A DNA stretch of 64,000 nucleotides from Pyxidicoccus xibeiensis (GTDB lineage: Bacteria; Myxococcota; Myxococcia; Myxococcales; Myxococcaceae). The notes below the pieces were generated by a model. It saw only the letters and a list, made by a program, of their open reading frames with translations. It was not told where the DNA came from and searched no databases. Of the stretch, positions 26,024 to 35,455 are shown in pieces. The DNA lies in the NCBI RefSeq assembly GCF_024198175.1, contig NZ_JAJVKV010000001.1:1-64000 (forward strand), read 5' to 3'. The translations under genes were made by a program, and so were the position numbers. Each line of letters opens with the position of its first letter. Position 1 is the stretch's first letter.

Positions 26024-29000
26024 TCGCCAGCACCTGGCCTCCGCCGCCCTCCGTGTCCTCTCCGATGTTGCCCTCGGGCTCGTCCTCCACCGCGTCGACG
26101 CCTCGTGGCACGCCGTCCACATAGGTGACGACGTTGCCCGGCATCGCGGGCACTCGAGGCCCCGGTGTCACCACGCCCGTGAGGTTGAGCGGGTCCACCC
26201 CGGAGAGCTGCACGCGCACACCCGAGGGCGCCTGCCGGCGCACCGCACGCGCCATGTCCACCGCCTCCGGCAGCGCGAACTGCTCACCCACGAAGCCCGC
26301 CACGAAGCGCCCGCCGCGCACCTCGCCGCGCGCCTCCATGCGCCGGTACACGAACAACAGCTCGCGCCACGTGGGTGCCAGCGCCTCGCGCATCACCAGG
26401 TCGCGCCAGACGATGCCGTAGCGCTGGAGGAACAGGCGCGCCAGCGAGTCCATCACCTCGTCCGCGGGCTTCGGCTCGGCCGGGGCCAGCAGGCTCCAGC
26501 GTCCCGGGCCTCCGCGCTGCAGCAGCTTCTGCCGCTTGCGGTGCGCCGGGCTCTGGAGGATGCGCAGGTTCTGCACCGCGTCCGCCGTCACCAGCCCGCG
26601 CGCCACCAACTCCCACAGCGCGTCCTCCACCTCCGCGGGCAGCCGCCGCGCACGCGACACCAGGTCCTGGAAGAAGCACGCACCGCGCCGCTCGAGCACC
26701 GCCACGATGTCCTTCGCGGCCACGCTCAGGTCCGCAGGCGTCCACACGTCCCCGTCCGCCAGCACAGCATGGGGCCGCGCCGCGGTGAGCATCCACTCCA
26801 GGTCCTCGCGCAGCGTGAAGGTCAGCGGCGCGTTGCGCGTAGGTGACGCCCGTGAGCGCGCCGGCGGCGGCTCGGGCTCCACCGTCACCGGTGCACCCCG
26901 GCGAGGGCCCGGCGGCGGCTTCGCGTCCTTCATCGTCAGCCGGCCCCAGGCCACCTCGCCCGCGTAGCAGGCCCGCTCCAGCATGTCCGGCGTGTAGCCG
27001 CGCATGCGCGCCGGAAGCAGGAAGCGCTCCCACGCGGAGGCCGGGGCCTCGTAGCCCTGGAGCAGCCGCACCGCCTTGAGCAGACCCGTGGAGCCGCGCA
27101 GCGCGTCCACGTCCTCCAGGTGGTGCCACCGGAAGAGGAAGCGCATGAAGTCCTGCGCGCTCAGCGGCTCGATTTCCTTGCGCAGCCGCCCCACCGTCAT
27201 CCGGTGGATGCGCTGGAGCAGCCGCCTATCGCACCACTCCAGCGGCGGAGTCTCGCCAGGCGCGAGCGGCGCCTCCAGCGGACGGAAGCGGCCGCGCAGC
27301 ACGGAGCCCTGCGCCTCCAGCGCGTGCAGGGCCACGTTCACCTCGTCCTCGCTCAGCACGGTGAGCCGCGCCAGCTCCGCCACCGTGGTGGGCCCCAGCA
27401 TCTCCATGCGCCCGCGCACCACCTGGAAGATGGCGGCGTCACGCTCCACCGGCCGGTCGTACTCCAGCACCGGCAGCACAGGCTGCGTCACCACGCCCGG
27501 GAAGAGCGCCCGCACCGCGTTGCCCCGCTCCGCGGACACCAGGAAGCGGCCCGCCGGCAGCTCCAGCCACGCCACCCGCCCCTGCTTGAACAGCCCCACC
27601 TCCAGCCCGCGCGGCACCTCCGGCGCGCGCAGCAGGATGAGCTGCAGGAGCGCGTCGTGCAGCTCGTCCTCGTCGCGCATCGGCGGCGCGGCGTCCTCCA
27701 CCACCTGCGCAATCGCCGAGGCGTCCAGCGCGCCGAACGCCGCCGCGTCCTCCGCCGGCAGCGCGCGGCGCAGGGCCACGTTGCGCACGCGGCGCTCCTC
27801 GGCCGGCGCGTCGTCCAGGAAGGTGTACGGCTGGCTGTGAATCATCGCGTGCGCGAAGACGCTCGGCTCCGGCACGTCGCGCGCCTCCAGGCGGATGCGG
27901 CCGTCCTTCATGCGCCGCAGCACCTCGCGCAGGCCTTCGATGTCCATGGCCTCGCGCAGGCAGTCGTCCATCGTCTGCTTCACCAGCGGGTGGTCCGGCA
28001 GCTCGATGTCGCCGCCCCCGTGGTTGTCCTGGCAGCCCACCTGCGCGGGGAACACGGCGGCCAGCAGATCCTCGCTGCGCGCGCGCTGGAGGTTGGGCGC
28101 CACGCGCTTGCCCGACATGAACCGGTGCAGCGCCAGCGCCCGCGTGGCCACCCAGCGGAAGCGCGTGCCGAAGATGGGGGCCTGCAGCACCGCCTGCACC
28201 AGCACCTCCTCCACGCCGTCCGGGTGGAGGAAGTCGAAGATGTCCGCCAGCGGGAAGGAGTGCTGCTCGCCCAGGGACAGGAGGATGCCGTCCTCGGTGG
28301 CCGCCGCCTGCAACTCGAAGTCGAACGAGCGGCAGAAGCGCTTGCGCAGCGCCATGCCCCACGCGCGGTTGATGCGGCTGCCGAAGGGCGCGTGGATGAT
28401 GAGCTGCATGCCGCCGGCTTCGTCGAAGAAGCGCTCGGCCACCACCGTGGTGTGGCTGGGCACCGCGTCCAGCATCTTCTTGCCCAGCCGCAGGTAGCCC
28501 AGCAGCGCGTCCACCGCGGGCGGCGGCATGCGCAGCTCCTTCTGCAGGAACGCCGGCGCGTCCTCGCGCGACAGCAGCTCCTCGCGAAGCCGGCCCACCT
28601 GGTGCGACAGCTCGTCCGTGCGGCCCGGCGCCTCGCCGCGCCAGAAGGGCACGTTGGGCGGAGCGCCTCGCGCGTCCTCCACCACCACCGTGCTGCCCAT
28701 CACCCGCTGAATCCGCCACGCGGTGCTGCCCAGCAGGAAGATGTCTCCGGGCGAGGACTCCACCGCGAAGTCCTCGTCCAGCGTGCCCACCACCTTGCCC
28801 TCGGGCTCGGCGGTGACGCTGAAGGTGAAGGTGTCCGGAATGGCGCCGCCGTTGGTGAGCGCCGTGATTCGCACGCCCCGCCGGCCCTTGAGGCGCTGGT
28901 TCACCCTGTCCCGGTGCAGGTGGATGCCCGCGCGGCCCCTCGCGGCGGCGATGCCCTCCGAGAGCACCTCCAGCACGCCCTGGTACTCCTCCCAGGTGAG

Positions 29001-30365
29001 GTCGCGGTACGGGTACGCGCGCTTGTAGAGGCTGAAGAGGGCGCGCTCGTCCCACTCCTCACAGGCGCACGCGGCGACAATCTGCTGGGCCAGCACGTCC
29101 AGCGGCTTCTGGGGGATGAGCACCGTGTCCAGGTCGCCCTCGCGCACGGCGTTGAGGAGCGCGGCGCACTCCATCAGCTCGTCGCGCGTCATCGCGAAGA
29201 CGATGCCCTTGGAGATGGCGGCCTTGTGGTGGCCGGCGCGGCCCACGCGCTGCAGCAGCACGGAGATGGCGCGCGTGCTGCCCAGCTGCACCACCAGGTC
29301 CACGTTGCCCACGTCGATGCCCAGCTCCAGCGACGCGGTGGCCACCATGGCGCGCAGCTGCCCGGCCTTCAGCTTCTCCTCGGCCGCGAGGCGAATCTCG
29401 CGCGACATGCTGCCGTGGTGGGCCGCCACCGTCCCCTCGCCCAACCGCTCGCCCAAATCGTGCGCCACGCGCTCCGCCATCTTCCGCGTGTTGACGAAGA
29501 TGAGCGTGGTGCGGTGCTGGCCCGTCAGCTCCACCAGCCTGTCGTAGACCTGCCCCCACATCTCGTGCGTGGCCAGCGACGACAGCTCCGCGTCCGGAAT
29601 CTCCAGCGTGAGGTCCCACGGGCGCAGGTGGCCCACCTCCACCCGGCGGCACTCGCGGTGGGAGGCGCCGGTGAGGAAGCCGGAGATGGCGTCCAGCGGC
29701 TTCTGCGTGGCGGACAGGCCGATGAGCTGCGGGCGGACTTCTGTCAGCGCCTTGAGCCGCTCCAGCGACAGCGCGAAGTGGCTGCCCCGCTTGTCGCGCG
29801 CCAGGGCGTGGATTTCGTCCACGATGACGGTGCGCACCTTGCGCAGCGTGGCGCGGGCGCGGTCCGCGGTGAGGTAGAGGTAGAAGGACTCCGGCGTGGT
29901 GATGAGGATGTGCGGCGGGCGGCGCACCATCTGCGCGCGCTCGGACGCGGACGTGTCCCCGCTGCGCACCTGCACCCGCAGCTCCTGGGGCGTGAAGCCC
30001 TCCGCGCGGGCCCGGGCGAGCAGCTCCTCCAGCGGCTGGAGCAGGTTCTTCTGCACGTCGTTGCCCAGCGCCTTGAGCGGCGACACGTAGAGCACCTGCG
30101 TGCAGTCCGGCAGCGTGCCCTCCACCGCCAGCCGGAACAGCGAGTCCAGCGCGGCGAGGAAGGCCGTGAGCGTCTTGCCGCTGCCGGTGGGCGCGGCGAT
30201 GAGCACGTCCTCCCCGGCGCGGATGAGCGGCCAGCCCTCTATCTGGGGCCGGGTGGGCTCGCCCAGGCGCTCGGCGAACCAGCGCCGCACCACGGGGTGG
30301 AACGGGGCCAGCGCGGGATGCGCCGCGCACTCGGCGGCGAAGTCGAGGCTGATCTGCGGGGCCAT
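26019..30365 (-). CDS. lhr: Lhr-type large superfamily 2 helicase
   Basis: 1448 residues from the ATG at 30365 (GGAGAGG upstream). An ATP-dependent 3'-5' helicase of the Lhr family used in DNA repair. Helicase motifs: Walker A APTGSGKT (58-65), SPLKALGND, DEIH box (VDEIHAL, near 180), SATQ, IFVNTRKMAERVAHDL and QRVGRAGHHK. The C-terminal half contains the winged-helix and beta-barrel Lhr-specific regions typical of full-length Lhr (about 1500 residues). No nuclease partner is adjacent. Confidence 0.93.
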   Translation of the reverse strand: MAPQISLDFAAECAAHPALAPFHPVVRRWFAERLGEPTRPQIEGWPLIRAGEDVLIAAPTGSGKTLTAFLAALDSLFRLAVEGTLPDCTQVLYVSPLKALGNDVQKNLLQPLEELLARARAEGFTPQELRVQVRSGDTSASERAQMVRRPPHILITTPESFYLYLTADRARATLRKVRTVIVDEIHALARDKRGSHFALSLERLKALTEVRPQLIGLSATQKPLDAISGFLTGASHRECRRVEVGHLRPWDLTLEIPDAELSSLATHEMWGQVYDRLVELTGQHRTTLIFVNTRKMAERVAHDLGERLGEGTVAAHHGSMSREIRLAAEEKLKAGQLRAMVATASLELGIDVGNVDLVVQLGSTRAISVLLQRVGRAGHHKAAISKGIVFAMTRDELMECAALLNAVREGDLDTVLIPQKPLDVLAQQIVAACACEEWDERALFSLYKRAYPYRDLTWEEYQGVLEVLSEGIAAARGRAGIHLHRDRVNQRLKGRRGVRITALTNGGAIPDTFTFSVTAEPEGKVVGTLDEDFAVESSPGDIFLLGSTAWRIQRVMGSTVVVEDARGAPPNVPFWRGEAPGRTDELSHQVGRLREELLSREDAPAFLQKELRMPPPAVDALLGYLRLGKKMLDAVPSHTTVVAERFFDEAGGMQLIIHAPFGSRINRAWGMALRKRFCRSFDFELQAAATEDGILLSLGEQHSFPLADIFDFLHPDGVEEVLVQAVLQAPIFGTRFRWVATRALALHRFMSGKRVAPNLQRARSEDLLAAVFPAQVGCQDNHGGGDIELPDHPLVKQTMDDCLREAMDIEGLREVLRRMKDGRIRLEARDVPEPSVFAHAMIHSQPYTFLDDAPAEERRVRNVALRRALPAEDAAAFGALDASAIAQVVEDAAPPMRDEDELHDALLQLILLRAPEVPRGLEVGLFKQGRVAWLELPAGRFLVSAERGNAVRALFPGVVTQPVLPVLEYDRPVERDAAIFQVVRGRMEMLGPTTVAELARLTVLSEDEVNVALHALEAQGSVLRGRFRPLEAPLAPGETPPLEWCDRRLLQRIHRMTVGRLRKEIEPLSAQDFMRFLFRWHHLEDVDALRGSTGLLKAVRLLQGYEAPASAWERFLLPARMRGYTPDMLERACYAGEVAWGRLTMKDAKPPPGPRRGAPVTVEPEPPPARSRASPTRNAPLTFTLREDLEWMLTAARPHAVLADGDVWTPADLSVAAKDIVAVLERRGACFFQDLVSRARRLPAEVEDALWELVARGLVTADAVQNLRILQSPAHRKRQKLLQRGGPGRWSLLAPAEPKPADEVMDSLARLFLQRYGIVWRDLVMREALAPTWRELLFVYRRMEARGEVRGGRFVAGFVGEQFALPEAVDMARAVRRQAPSGVRVQLSGVDPLNLTGVVTPGPRVPAMPGNVVTYVDGVPRGVDAVEDEPEGNIGEDTEGGGGQVLAS

Positions 30366-30712
30366 GCACACCTCTCCAGCAGCAGCCTGAACACAGGTGC
30401 AGCCCGCCGTCAACGCGGGGAAACCTGCTCCAAGGCCAGGGCAAACCCTGAACGCGCGTTCCGCCGCGGACGCAACCGCCGGGGCGCTGTCACCTGCGCT
30501 CCAGGTGCGGCGACGTGGCGCGGCAGACGCTGCGAGCGCGCGCCCGCGCGGAGGACGGACGCATCGGCCGGGTGCTGGGCGTGCTGGCGGACATCACCCA
30601 CCAGCAACCCACAGCCACCGGCGTCATCCAGGCCGCGTGAAGCACGCGGACGCGCCCGGGCGGCGCGCAGAGGCCCCGACGGGTGCTGGTGCCGAGGCTT
30701 CCGGAGTGAGGC
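30366..30712. other. Intergenic region with a PAS/PAC remnant
   Basis: 347 bases without an intact gene between lhr and the DUF2378 gene. The part next to lhr should hold its promoter. The middle (30512-30640) holds the decayed sensor-domain fragment described separately. Nothing else was recognised. Confidence 0.6.
30512..30640 (+). pseudogene. C-terminal PAS/PAC domain fragment
   Basis: One frame reads about 42 residues to a TGA with the pattern RARAEDGRIGRVLGVLADIT, the typical end of a PAC motif (basic strand, EDG turn, GV-x2-DIT). It has no start codon, no upstream PAS core and no kinase after it. I read it as the remnant of a PAS-containing sensor gene. A chance match in GC-rich DNA is possible because the fragment is short. 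Confidence 0.35.
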
Positions 30713-31306
30713 TCACGCCCCCGGGCGGTACACGGCCGGCGTGCGGCGCGCGGCGACGCGCGCCCAGGTGAGACGGAAGGTGGCGGCCGTGCCGTCGAAG
30801 GCGATGGGCTCCACCTGCACCTGCCCCGCGCCCGCGCACCGCAGCGTCTCCGCGAGGAAGCCGGCGGCGAAGTACGGGTTGTCCGCCGTGACGTCCTTCA
30901 TCCACAGCGTGGCGGAGTCCTGCGTGGACTCCTCCACCCGCACCTCGTTGAAGTTGTTGCCGGCGCGCACGTTGTAGGGCACCCGCTCCAGCGTGCGCAG
31001 CGGCCCCAGCTGCGTGACGAGCGACATGCTCGCCCGGCCCACCGCCGTCTGCCGGAAACCCTGCAGGTAGCGCGCGCCCAGCTCGAAGCAGGCCTCGTGC
31101 GGCGGCAGCGCGGGGTACACATCCCGCGCGGCCACGCGGAGGAAGCCCCGCCACTGCTCCACCGTGTAGTGGGGGCGCAGCGGCTCGGACAAATCCAGTC
31201 CCACCGCCTTCAGATTCTGACGACCCTCCCGCGTGAGGTGGGGACCCAACGCTCGCACGAAGAGGGCTTCCACGGATTGCGCGAAGATGAGCTTCTCGGC
31301 CGGCAT
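30713..31306 (-). CDS. DUF2378 family protein (myxobacterial)
   Basis: 197 residues from the ATG at 31306. Matches the myxobacterial DUF2378/TIGR02265 paralogue family: AEKLIFAQSVEALFVRAL near the start, GLDLSEPLRPHYT, ELGARYLQGFRQT and a final beta-rich half ending TFRLTWARV. Family function is unknown; members are numerous in fruiting myxobacteria. No signal peptide. It lies 66 bases after the REC-PAS kinase on the same strand and could be co-transcribed with it. Confidence 0.82.
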   Translation of the reverse strand: MPAEKLIFAQSVEALFVRALGPHLTREGRQNLKAVGLDLSEPLRPHYTVEQWRGFLRVAARDVYPALPPHEACFELGARYLQGFRQTAVGRASMSLVTQLGPLRTLERVPYNVRAGNNFNEVRVEESTQDSATLWMKDVTADNPYFAAGFLAETLRCAGAGQVQVEPIAFDGTAATFRLTWARVAARRTPAVYRPGA

Positions 31307-31372
31307 GACCGGAAGGTGGCAGCGACCCTGCCCTGCGGCGAGGGTCAACGCACCGCATTCGTCAGCTGGTCA

Positions 31373-32836
31373 TCATCGGGGCAGACGGACCGTGAAGGTC
31401 GTCCCACCCTCCGCACTGGAAGAGACCTGCACGTCCCCCCCATGGCCACGGACAATCTGTGAGGTGATGTACAGTCCGAGCCCCAGGCCACCGGCCGTGC
31501 CGGCCTCCGAGCGGGCGCGCTTGCCCCGGCGCCAGGCGCTGAAGACGTGCGGCAGCTCCTCGGTGGGGATGGGAGGGCCCCCGTTGTGGACGCGGACCAC
31601 CGCGGCCTGTTCGTCCGCGTCCACCTGCACCTGCACGGGGCCGTCCGCCGGGCTGTACTTCAGCGCGTTGGCCACCAGGTTGCCCAGGGCCTGCTCCAGC
31701 CGGTCCGTGTCCCACTCGCCCCGGCCGTCCCCCTTCACCTCCAGGAGCAGCACCCGGCCGGGGTGGCTGGCGCGCAGCTCGTCCAGCGTGCGGCGCACCA
31801 CGTCGAAGATGTCCCCCGGCACGCGCACCACGGGGATGCCGCCGCCCAGCCGCGCCCGGGCGAAGTCCAGCAGCTGGCGGATCATCCGGTCCATCCGGTC
31901 CGCGCTGGTGAGGATGCGGCTGGTGAGCATGGCCTGGCGCTCGTCCAGCCCGCCCCGGCGCTGCAGCTGCTGCGCGGACATGGACAGGGCGTTGAGCGGG
32001 TTGCGCAGGTCGTGCCCGAGCATGCCGATGAACTGCTCGCGGAACTCCTCCGCGCTGCGCTCCTCGGTGACGTCGCGCGAGGAGGACATCACCGCCACCA
32101 CCTCGCCGCCAGGGCCCACCGAGGGCGAAATCACGAAGTCGTAGTGCCGCAGGCCCTGGTTCGACGACGTCACGACGATGGAGCCGCGCTGCACCTGCCC
32201 CGTGCGCAGCGCCTCGCGCACGAGCCGGGTGTACGACTCCAGCGAGGGGTCCTCGGCGAGCATCCCGTCCAGCGTCTTGCCGGGGCCGTGCACGGAGTGG
32301 GCGCCGCGCGCCGCGTACAGGGCCTGGTTGGCGAAGACGACGCGGCCGGTGCCGTCATAGAGGATGATGGGCTCCGCCGCGTTGGAGATGGCCATCTCCA
32401 GCAGCCGGCGCTGGTGCTCCACCTCCTGCGACAGCGCGCGCACCTCGCGCTCCGCCTTGCGCAGCCGCAAGAGCGCGTGGACCTGGGCCACCAGCTCCTC
32501 CGGGTCCACCGGGGCCACCAGGTAGCCGTCCGCGCCATGCTCCAGGCCCATGGCCCGGTCTCCCGGCCCCACCGCCTGCGCGGACAGGTGCAGCACCAGC
32601 ACGTTGTGGGTGCGCGGCGCCGCCTTCATCCGCCGACACACCTCCAGCCCGCTGATGTCCGGCAGGCGCACGTCGAGGATGACGAGGTCCGTGTGCTCGT
32701 CCACCAGCGCGAGCGCCTCGCGCCCGGTGCCCGCCTCCACCACACGGAAGCCGGCCAGTCCCAGCACGCGGGAAGTCACGTACCGGCTGGCGACGTCGTC
32801 ATTGACGTTCAGGATGACCGCGGGCTTGGAAGTCAT
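31373..32836 (-). CDS. REC-PAS-histidine kinase hybrid
   Basis: 487 residues. Receiver (1-125) with pocket residues Asp13/Asp14 and phospho-acceptor Asp55 (VILDVRLPD); a coiled linker; PAS domain (about 140-255, IILYDGTGRVVFANQ and a DVTEER end); HisKA GHDLRNPLNALSM near 270; HATPase with LVANALKYSP, NGGPPIP and GGLGLGLYIT. Soluble. The order lets it act as a receiver-controlled kinase in a relay. The 152 bases to the divergent PLP-enzyme gene hold both promoters. No membrane sensor gene is adjacent. Confidence 0.9.
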   Translation of the reverse strand: MTSKPAVILNVNDDVASRYVTSRVLGLAGFRVVEAGTGREALALVDEHTDLVILDVRLPDISGLEVCRRMKAAPRTHNVLVLHLSAQAVGPGDRAMGLEHGADGYLVAPVDPEELVAQVHALLRLRKAEREVRALSQEVEHQRRLLEMAISNAAEPIILYDGTGRVVFANQALYAARGAHSVHGPGKTLDGMLAEDPSLESYTRLVREALRTGQVQRGSIVVTSSNQGLRHYDFVISPSVGPGGEVVAVMSSSRDVTEERSAEEFREQFIGMLGHDLRNPLNALSMSAQQLQRRGGLDERQAMLTSRILTSADRMDRMIRQLLDFARARLGGGIPVVRVPGDIFDVVRRTLDELRASHPGRVLLLEVKGDGRGEWDTDRLEQALGNLVANALKYSPADGPVQVQVDADEQAAVVRVHNGGPPIPTEELPHVFSAWRRGKRARSEAGTAGGLGLGLYITSQIVRGHGGDVQVSSSAEGGTTFTVRLPR

Positions 32837-32988
32837 TCGCGAGCCCTATCTAACGCATGGCGTATCCCCATGGGGAACGGTCCGTTCGCAGGGCAGGCGG
32901 GCTGTCGGGCGCCCGGGGGCACGCAAAGTGTGCGTCGAAGCCTTGTCCAAGCTCCCAGAAGGGGCCGTTTCGGGGTAGTGAAGGCCGT

Positions 32989-33948
32989 ATGCGCCCTCCC
33001 TGTCGCCCGCTCCCCGCGGATGGCCGTTTCCTCCAGGCCGTGGGTCCCACGCCGCTGGTGCCCGTCCGGTTGGACCCGGAAGGCCCCACCATCTGGTGCA
33101 AGCTGGAGTTCCTCAACCCCAGCGGCTCCACGAAGGACCGCATCGCCCGCTACATGCTGGAGAAGGCGTGGCGCCTGGGCGAGCTGAGCCCCGGGGGCGA
33201 GGTGGTGGAGGCCTCCAGCGGCTCGACGAGCATCGCCCTGGCGCTGGCCTGCGCGCAGATGGGGCTGCGCTTCACCGCGGTGATGCCGGAGGGTGTCACC
33301 GGCGAGCGCGTGCTCACCATCCGCGCCTACGGCGGCGAGGTGGAGCTGGTGCCGCGCGAGACGGGCGTGCGCGGCGCGATTGTCCGGGCGGAGGAGCTTG
33401 CCCGCGAGCGCAAGGCATTTGCCCCGCGCCAGTTCGAGAACCCCGACAACGCCGAGGCGCACCGGGTGTGGACGGGGCAGGAAATCCTCTCGCAGATTCC
33501 AGGCGGGCTGGTGCACGGCGTGGTGAGCGGCGTGGGCACGGGCGGCACCGTGGTGGGCCTGTACCAGGCCTTCGCGGAGGCCGGCTGCCCGGTGACGCCC
33601 TTCGTGGCGCGGCCCATCGCCGGGCTGGGCTGCGACATCGAGTGCTGCAGCTTCAGCCCGCGGGTGCCGGGCGTGGTGGACGGCATGTCCAAGCTGTACC
33701 GCGACGCGGACATGCCCGGGCGGGTGGAGCTGGACGTGTCGGACGAGCTGGCCATGCGCACCGCGCGCGCCCTCATCCGCCGGGGCTTCCCGGTGGGCCC
33801 ATCCTCCGGCCTCAACTACGTCGCCGCCGTGGAGGCGGCGAAGCGCCTGGGCCCGGGCTCGCAGGTGGTGACGGTGTTCCCGGACCGGATGGAGCGCTAC
33901 TTCTCCACCGAGCTCATCCAGCAGCCGAAGCCCGCCCAGGCCTCCTGA
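32989..33948 (+). CDS. Cysteine synthase-family PLP enzyme
   Basis: 319 residues from the ATG at 32989 (GAAGG upstream). Fold type II PLP enzyme of the CysK/CysM/cystathionine beta-synthase group: PLP Lys49 in NPSGSTKDR, substrate loop ASSGSTSIALA, phosphate-binding GVGTGGTVVGLY and a C-terminal GPSSGLNYVAA. The SSGST loop is close to the SSGNT of O-acetylserine sulfhydrylases, but the His/Gly signatures are too divergent to fix the substrate. No CBS domains. No cysE or other sulfur genes nearby. Confidence 0.8.
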   Translation: MRPPCRPLPADGRFLQAVGPTPLVPVRLDPEGPTIWCKLEFLNPSGSTKDRIARYMLEKAWRLGELSPGGEVVEASSGSTSIALALACAQMGLRFTAVMPEGVTGERVLTIRAYGGEVELVPRETGVRGAIVRAEELARERKAFAPRQFENPDNAEAHRVWTGQEILSQIPGGLVHGVVSGVGTGGTVVGLYQAFAEAGCPVTPFVARPIAGLGCDIECCSFSPRVPGVVDGMSKLYRDADMPGRVELDVSDELAMRTARALIRRGFPVGPSSGLNYVAAVEAAKRLGPGSQVVTVFPDRMERYFSTELIQQPKPAQAS

Positions 33949-34071
33949 AGCCGCCTGGAGCGGGACGGACCCGGGGAGCGCCGGGAGCCTCATCCTCCAG
34001 GGCACGCAACTTCGGAACGGTGTGGGGCGATAATTACGACAAGACTCCCCACCCTTACGCCCTCGGTCCCC

Positions 34072-34926
34072 ATGAGCGTCCGTCTCCCCCCGGCTTCCAC
34101 GACGTCCCGCACCACCCAGACCACCAAGACGACCGCCGCTGCGGCCACCACCGTCACCGCGCCCGCCGCGGGCCTGCGCAAGGGCGACGAGGGGCCCAAG
34201 GTGAAGCAGCTCCAGGACGCCCTGGTGAAGCTGGGCTACCTGACGAAGGCCCAGGCGGCCACGGGCCCCGGCAGCTTCGGCCTCAAGACGGAAGCGGCCG
34301 TGAAGAAGTTCCAGGCCGACAAGAAGCTGCCCACCACCGGCTTCTACGGTGAGCAGACGGCCGCGGCGCTGAAGAAGGCGCTGGCCGACGCGGCCGGGCC
34401 GGTGAAGCCGCCCACCACCACGCCCCCCAAGCCGGGCACCTTCGCCAAGCCGCCCGTCATCAGCGCGCCCTCGCCCAACCAGGACTCGCGTGGCGGCACG
34501 GACATCGACACCATCGTCCTGCACCACACGGCGTCCAACGACGGCAAGGCCGACATGGCGTGGATGCGCAACCCGAAGAGCAAGGTGTCCGCGCACTACA
34601 TGGTGGACCGCGACGGGAAGATCTACCAGCTCGTCGGGGACGACAAGCGCGCGTGGCACGCGGGCAAGGGCGAGCTGCACGGCGTGCCCTCCGACATCAA
34701 CTCGCGCTCCATCGGCATCGAGCTGGTGAACGACGGCAGCGGCAAGACGGCCTTCACCGAGGCGCAGTACAAGGCCCTCACCCAGCTGACCGGCCACCTG
34801 AAGCAGAAGTACGAGGTGCCCCTGAAGAACATCGTCGGCCACGCCGACGTCGCCGTGCCCAAGGGCCGCAAGAACGACCCGGCGCCCAACTTCGACTGGA
34901 ACCGGCTGCGCAAGGGCGTCTCCTGA
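34072..34926 (+). CDS. Peptidoglycan-binding N-acetylmuramoyl-L-alanine amidase
   Basis: 284 residues. A Thr/Ala-rich start with no clear signal peptide; a PG_binding_1 domain (about 35-105, GDEGPKVKQLQDALVKLGYL); a Pro/Lys linker; then an amidase_2 domain (about 125-280) with zinc ligands His151 (VLHHTAS) and His257 (VGHADV), and SIGIELVNDG. It cleaves the MurNAc-L-Ala bond of peptidoglycan. How it reaches the wall is unclear without a signal; myxobacterial relatives often lack one. A hairpin follows the gene. Confidence 0.87.
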   Translation: MSVRLPPASTTSRTTQTTKTTAAAATTVTAPAAGLRKGDEGPKVKQLQDALVKLGYLTKAQAATGPGSFGLKTEAAVKKFQADKKLPTTGFYGEQTAAALKKALADAAGPVKPPTTTPPKPGTFAKPPVISAPSPNQDSRGGTDIDTIVLHHTASNDGKADMAWMRNPKSKVSAHYMVDRDGKIYQLVGDDKRAWHAGKGELHGVPSDINSRSIGIELVNDGSGKTAFTEAQYKALTQLTGHLKQKYEVPLKNIVGHADVAVPKGRKNDPAPNFDWNRLRKGVS

Positions 34927-34956
34927 GTTGAGTCACCCGTAGGGCAGGGAGGCGCG

Positions 34957-34996
34957 CGGGCGGGGAGTCGCACCCACCGTGACGCCTCCCCGCGCG
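34957..34996 (+). terminator. Hairpin after the amidase gene
   Basis: An 11-bp stem with one mismatch (34957-34967 with 34986-34996) and an 18-base loop, about 30 bases after the stop. No T-run follows. Confidence 0.4.
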
Positions 34997-35029
34997 TTCC
35001 GTCCTGAAGCGTGGTAGGACGGGCCCCGC

Positions 35030-35344
35030 GTGCTTCGAATCTGGCTCTGCCTCTGCCTGCTGCTGTTCGCTCCGAGCGTCGGAGGCCTGCTGGCCACCGT
35101 GTCGGGCATGGCCGCGGAGGTGTGCTCGCAGCGCTGTCCGGATGACGACGCGCAGGGCCAGTGCGCGCCGGACTGCACCGACTGCACCTGCTGTGGCCAC
35201 GTGCGCTCCGTGGCCGCGCCGGTTCCCATGCCCTCGCTCACGCCGCGCGCGGACAGGCCGCCCCTCTTCGCCCACGAAGAGAAGGAGCCGCCGTCCGCCC
35301 ACGTGGGCGACATCCTGCACGTCCCCATAGCCGTCCTCGCGTAG
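35030..35344 (+). CDS. Small Cys-rich exported protein ahead of czcCBA
   Basis: 104 residues from a GTG with TAGGA upstream. A hydrophobic N-terminus (LRIWLCLCLLLFAPSVGGLL) looks like a signal or anchor. Residues about 32-60 hold seven cysteines (VCSQRC, CAPDC, TCCGH), followed by a Pro-rich stretch and a His at HVGDILH. The gene is 111 bases before the RND outer-membrane gene on the same strand. Such small Cys/His proteins are often found ahead of metal-efflux operons; a periplasmic metal-binding or sensing role is inferred. No family recognised. Confidence 0.65.
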   Translation: MLRIWLCLCLLLFAPSVGGLLATVSGMAAEVCSQRCPDDDAQGQCAPDCTDCTCCGHVRSVAAPVPMPSLTPRADRPPLFAHEEKEPPSAHVGDILHVPIAVLA

Positions 35345-35455
35345 GCCCTCTTCCGCCTTCCGTCCGAACGCGTCCGCCAGGACCGGTGTGCCCTTTCTGC
35401 TCCGGGCATGCCCACGCCTGATGCTCGCTCGCCGACTTCCGCGAGGTCTCCTCCC

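Noticed and set aside
27120-30977. 1285-codon plus-strand open frame over lhr
   Set aside because: Shadow of lhr; composition is Arg/His/Gln-rich without domains. Only the 42-codon PAC-like end outside lhr, in another frame, was kept.
32989-33948. Naming the PLP enzyme cysK or cysM
   Set aside because: Fold motifs fit, but substrate-specific residues and neighbours do not decide among cysteine synthase, CysM and CBS types.
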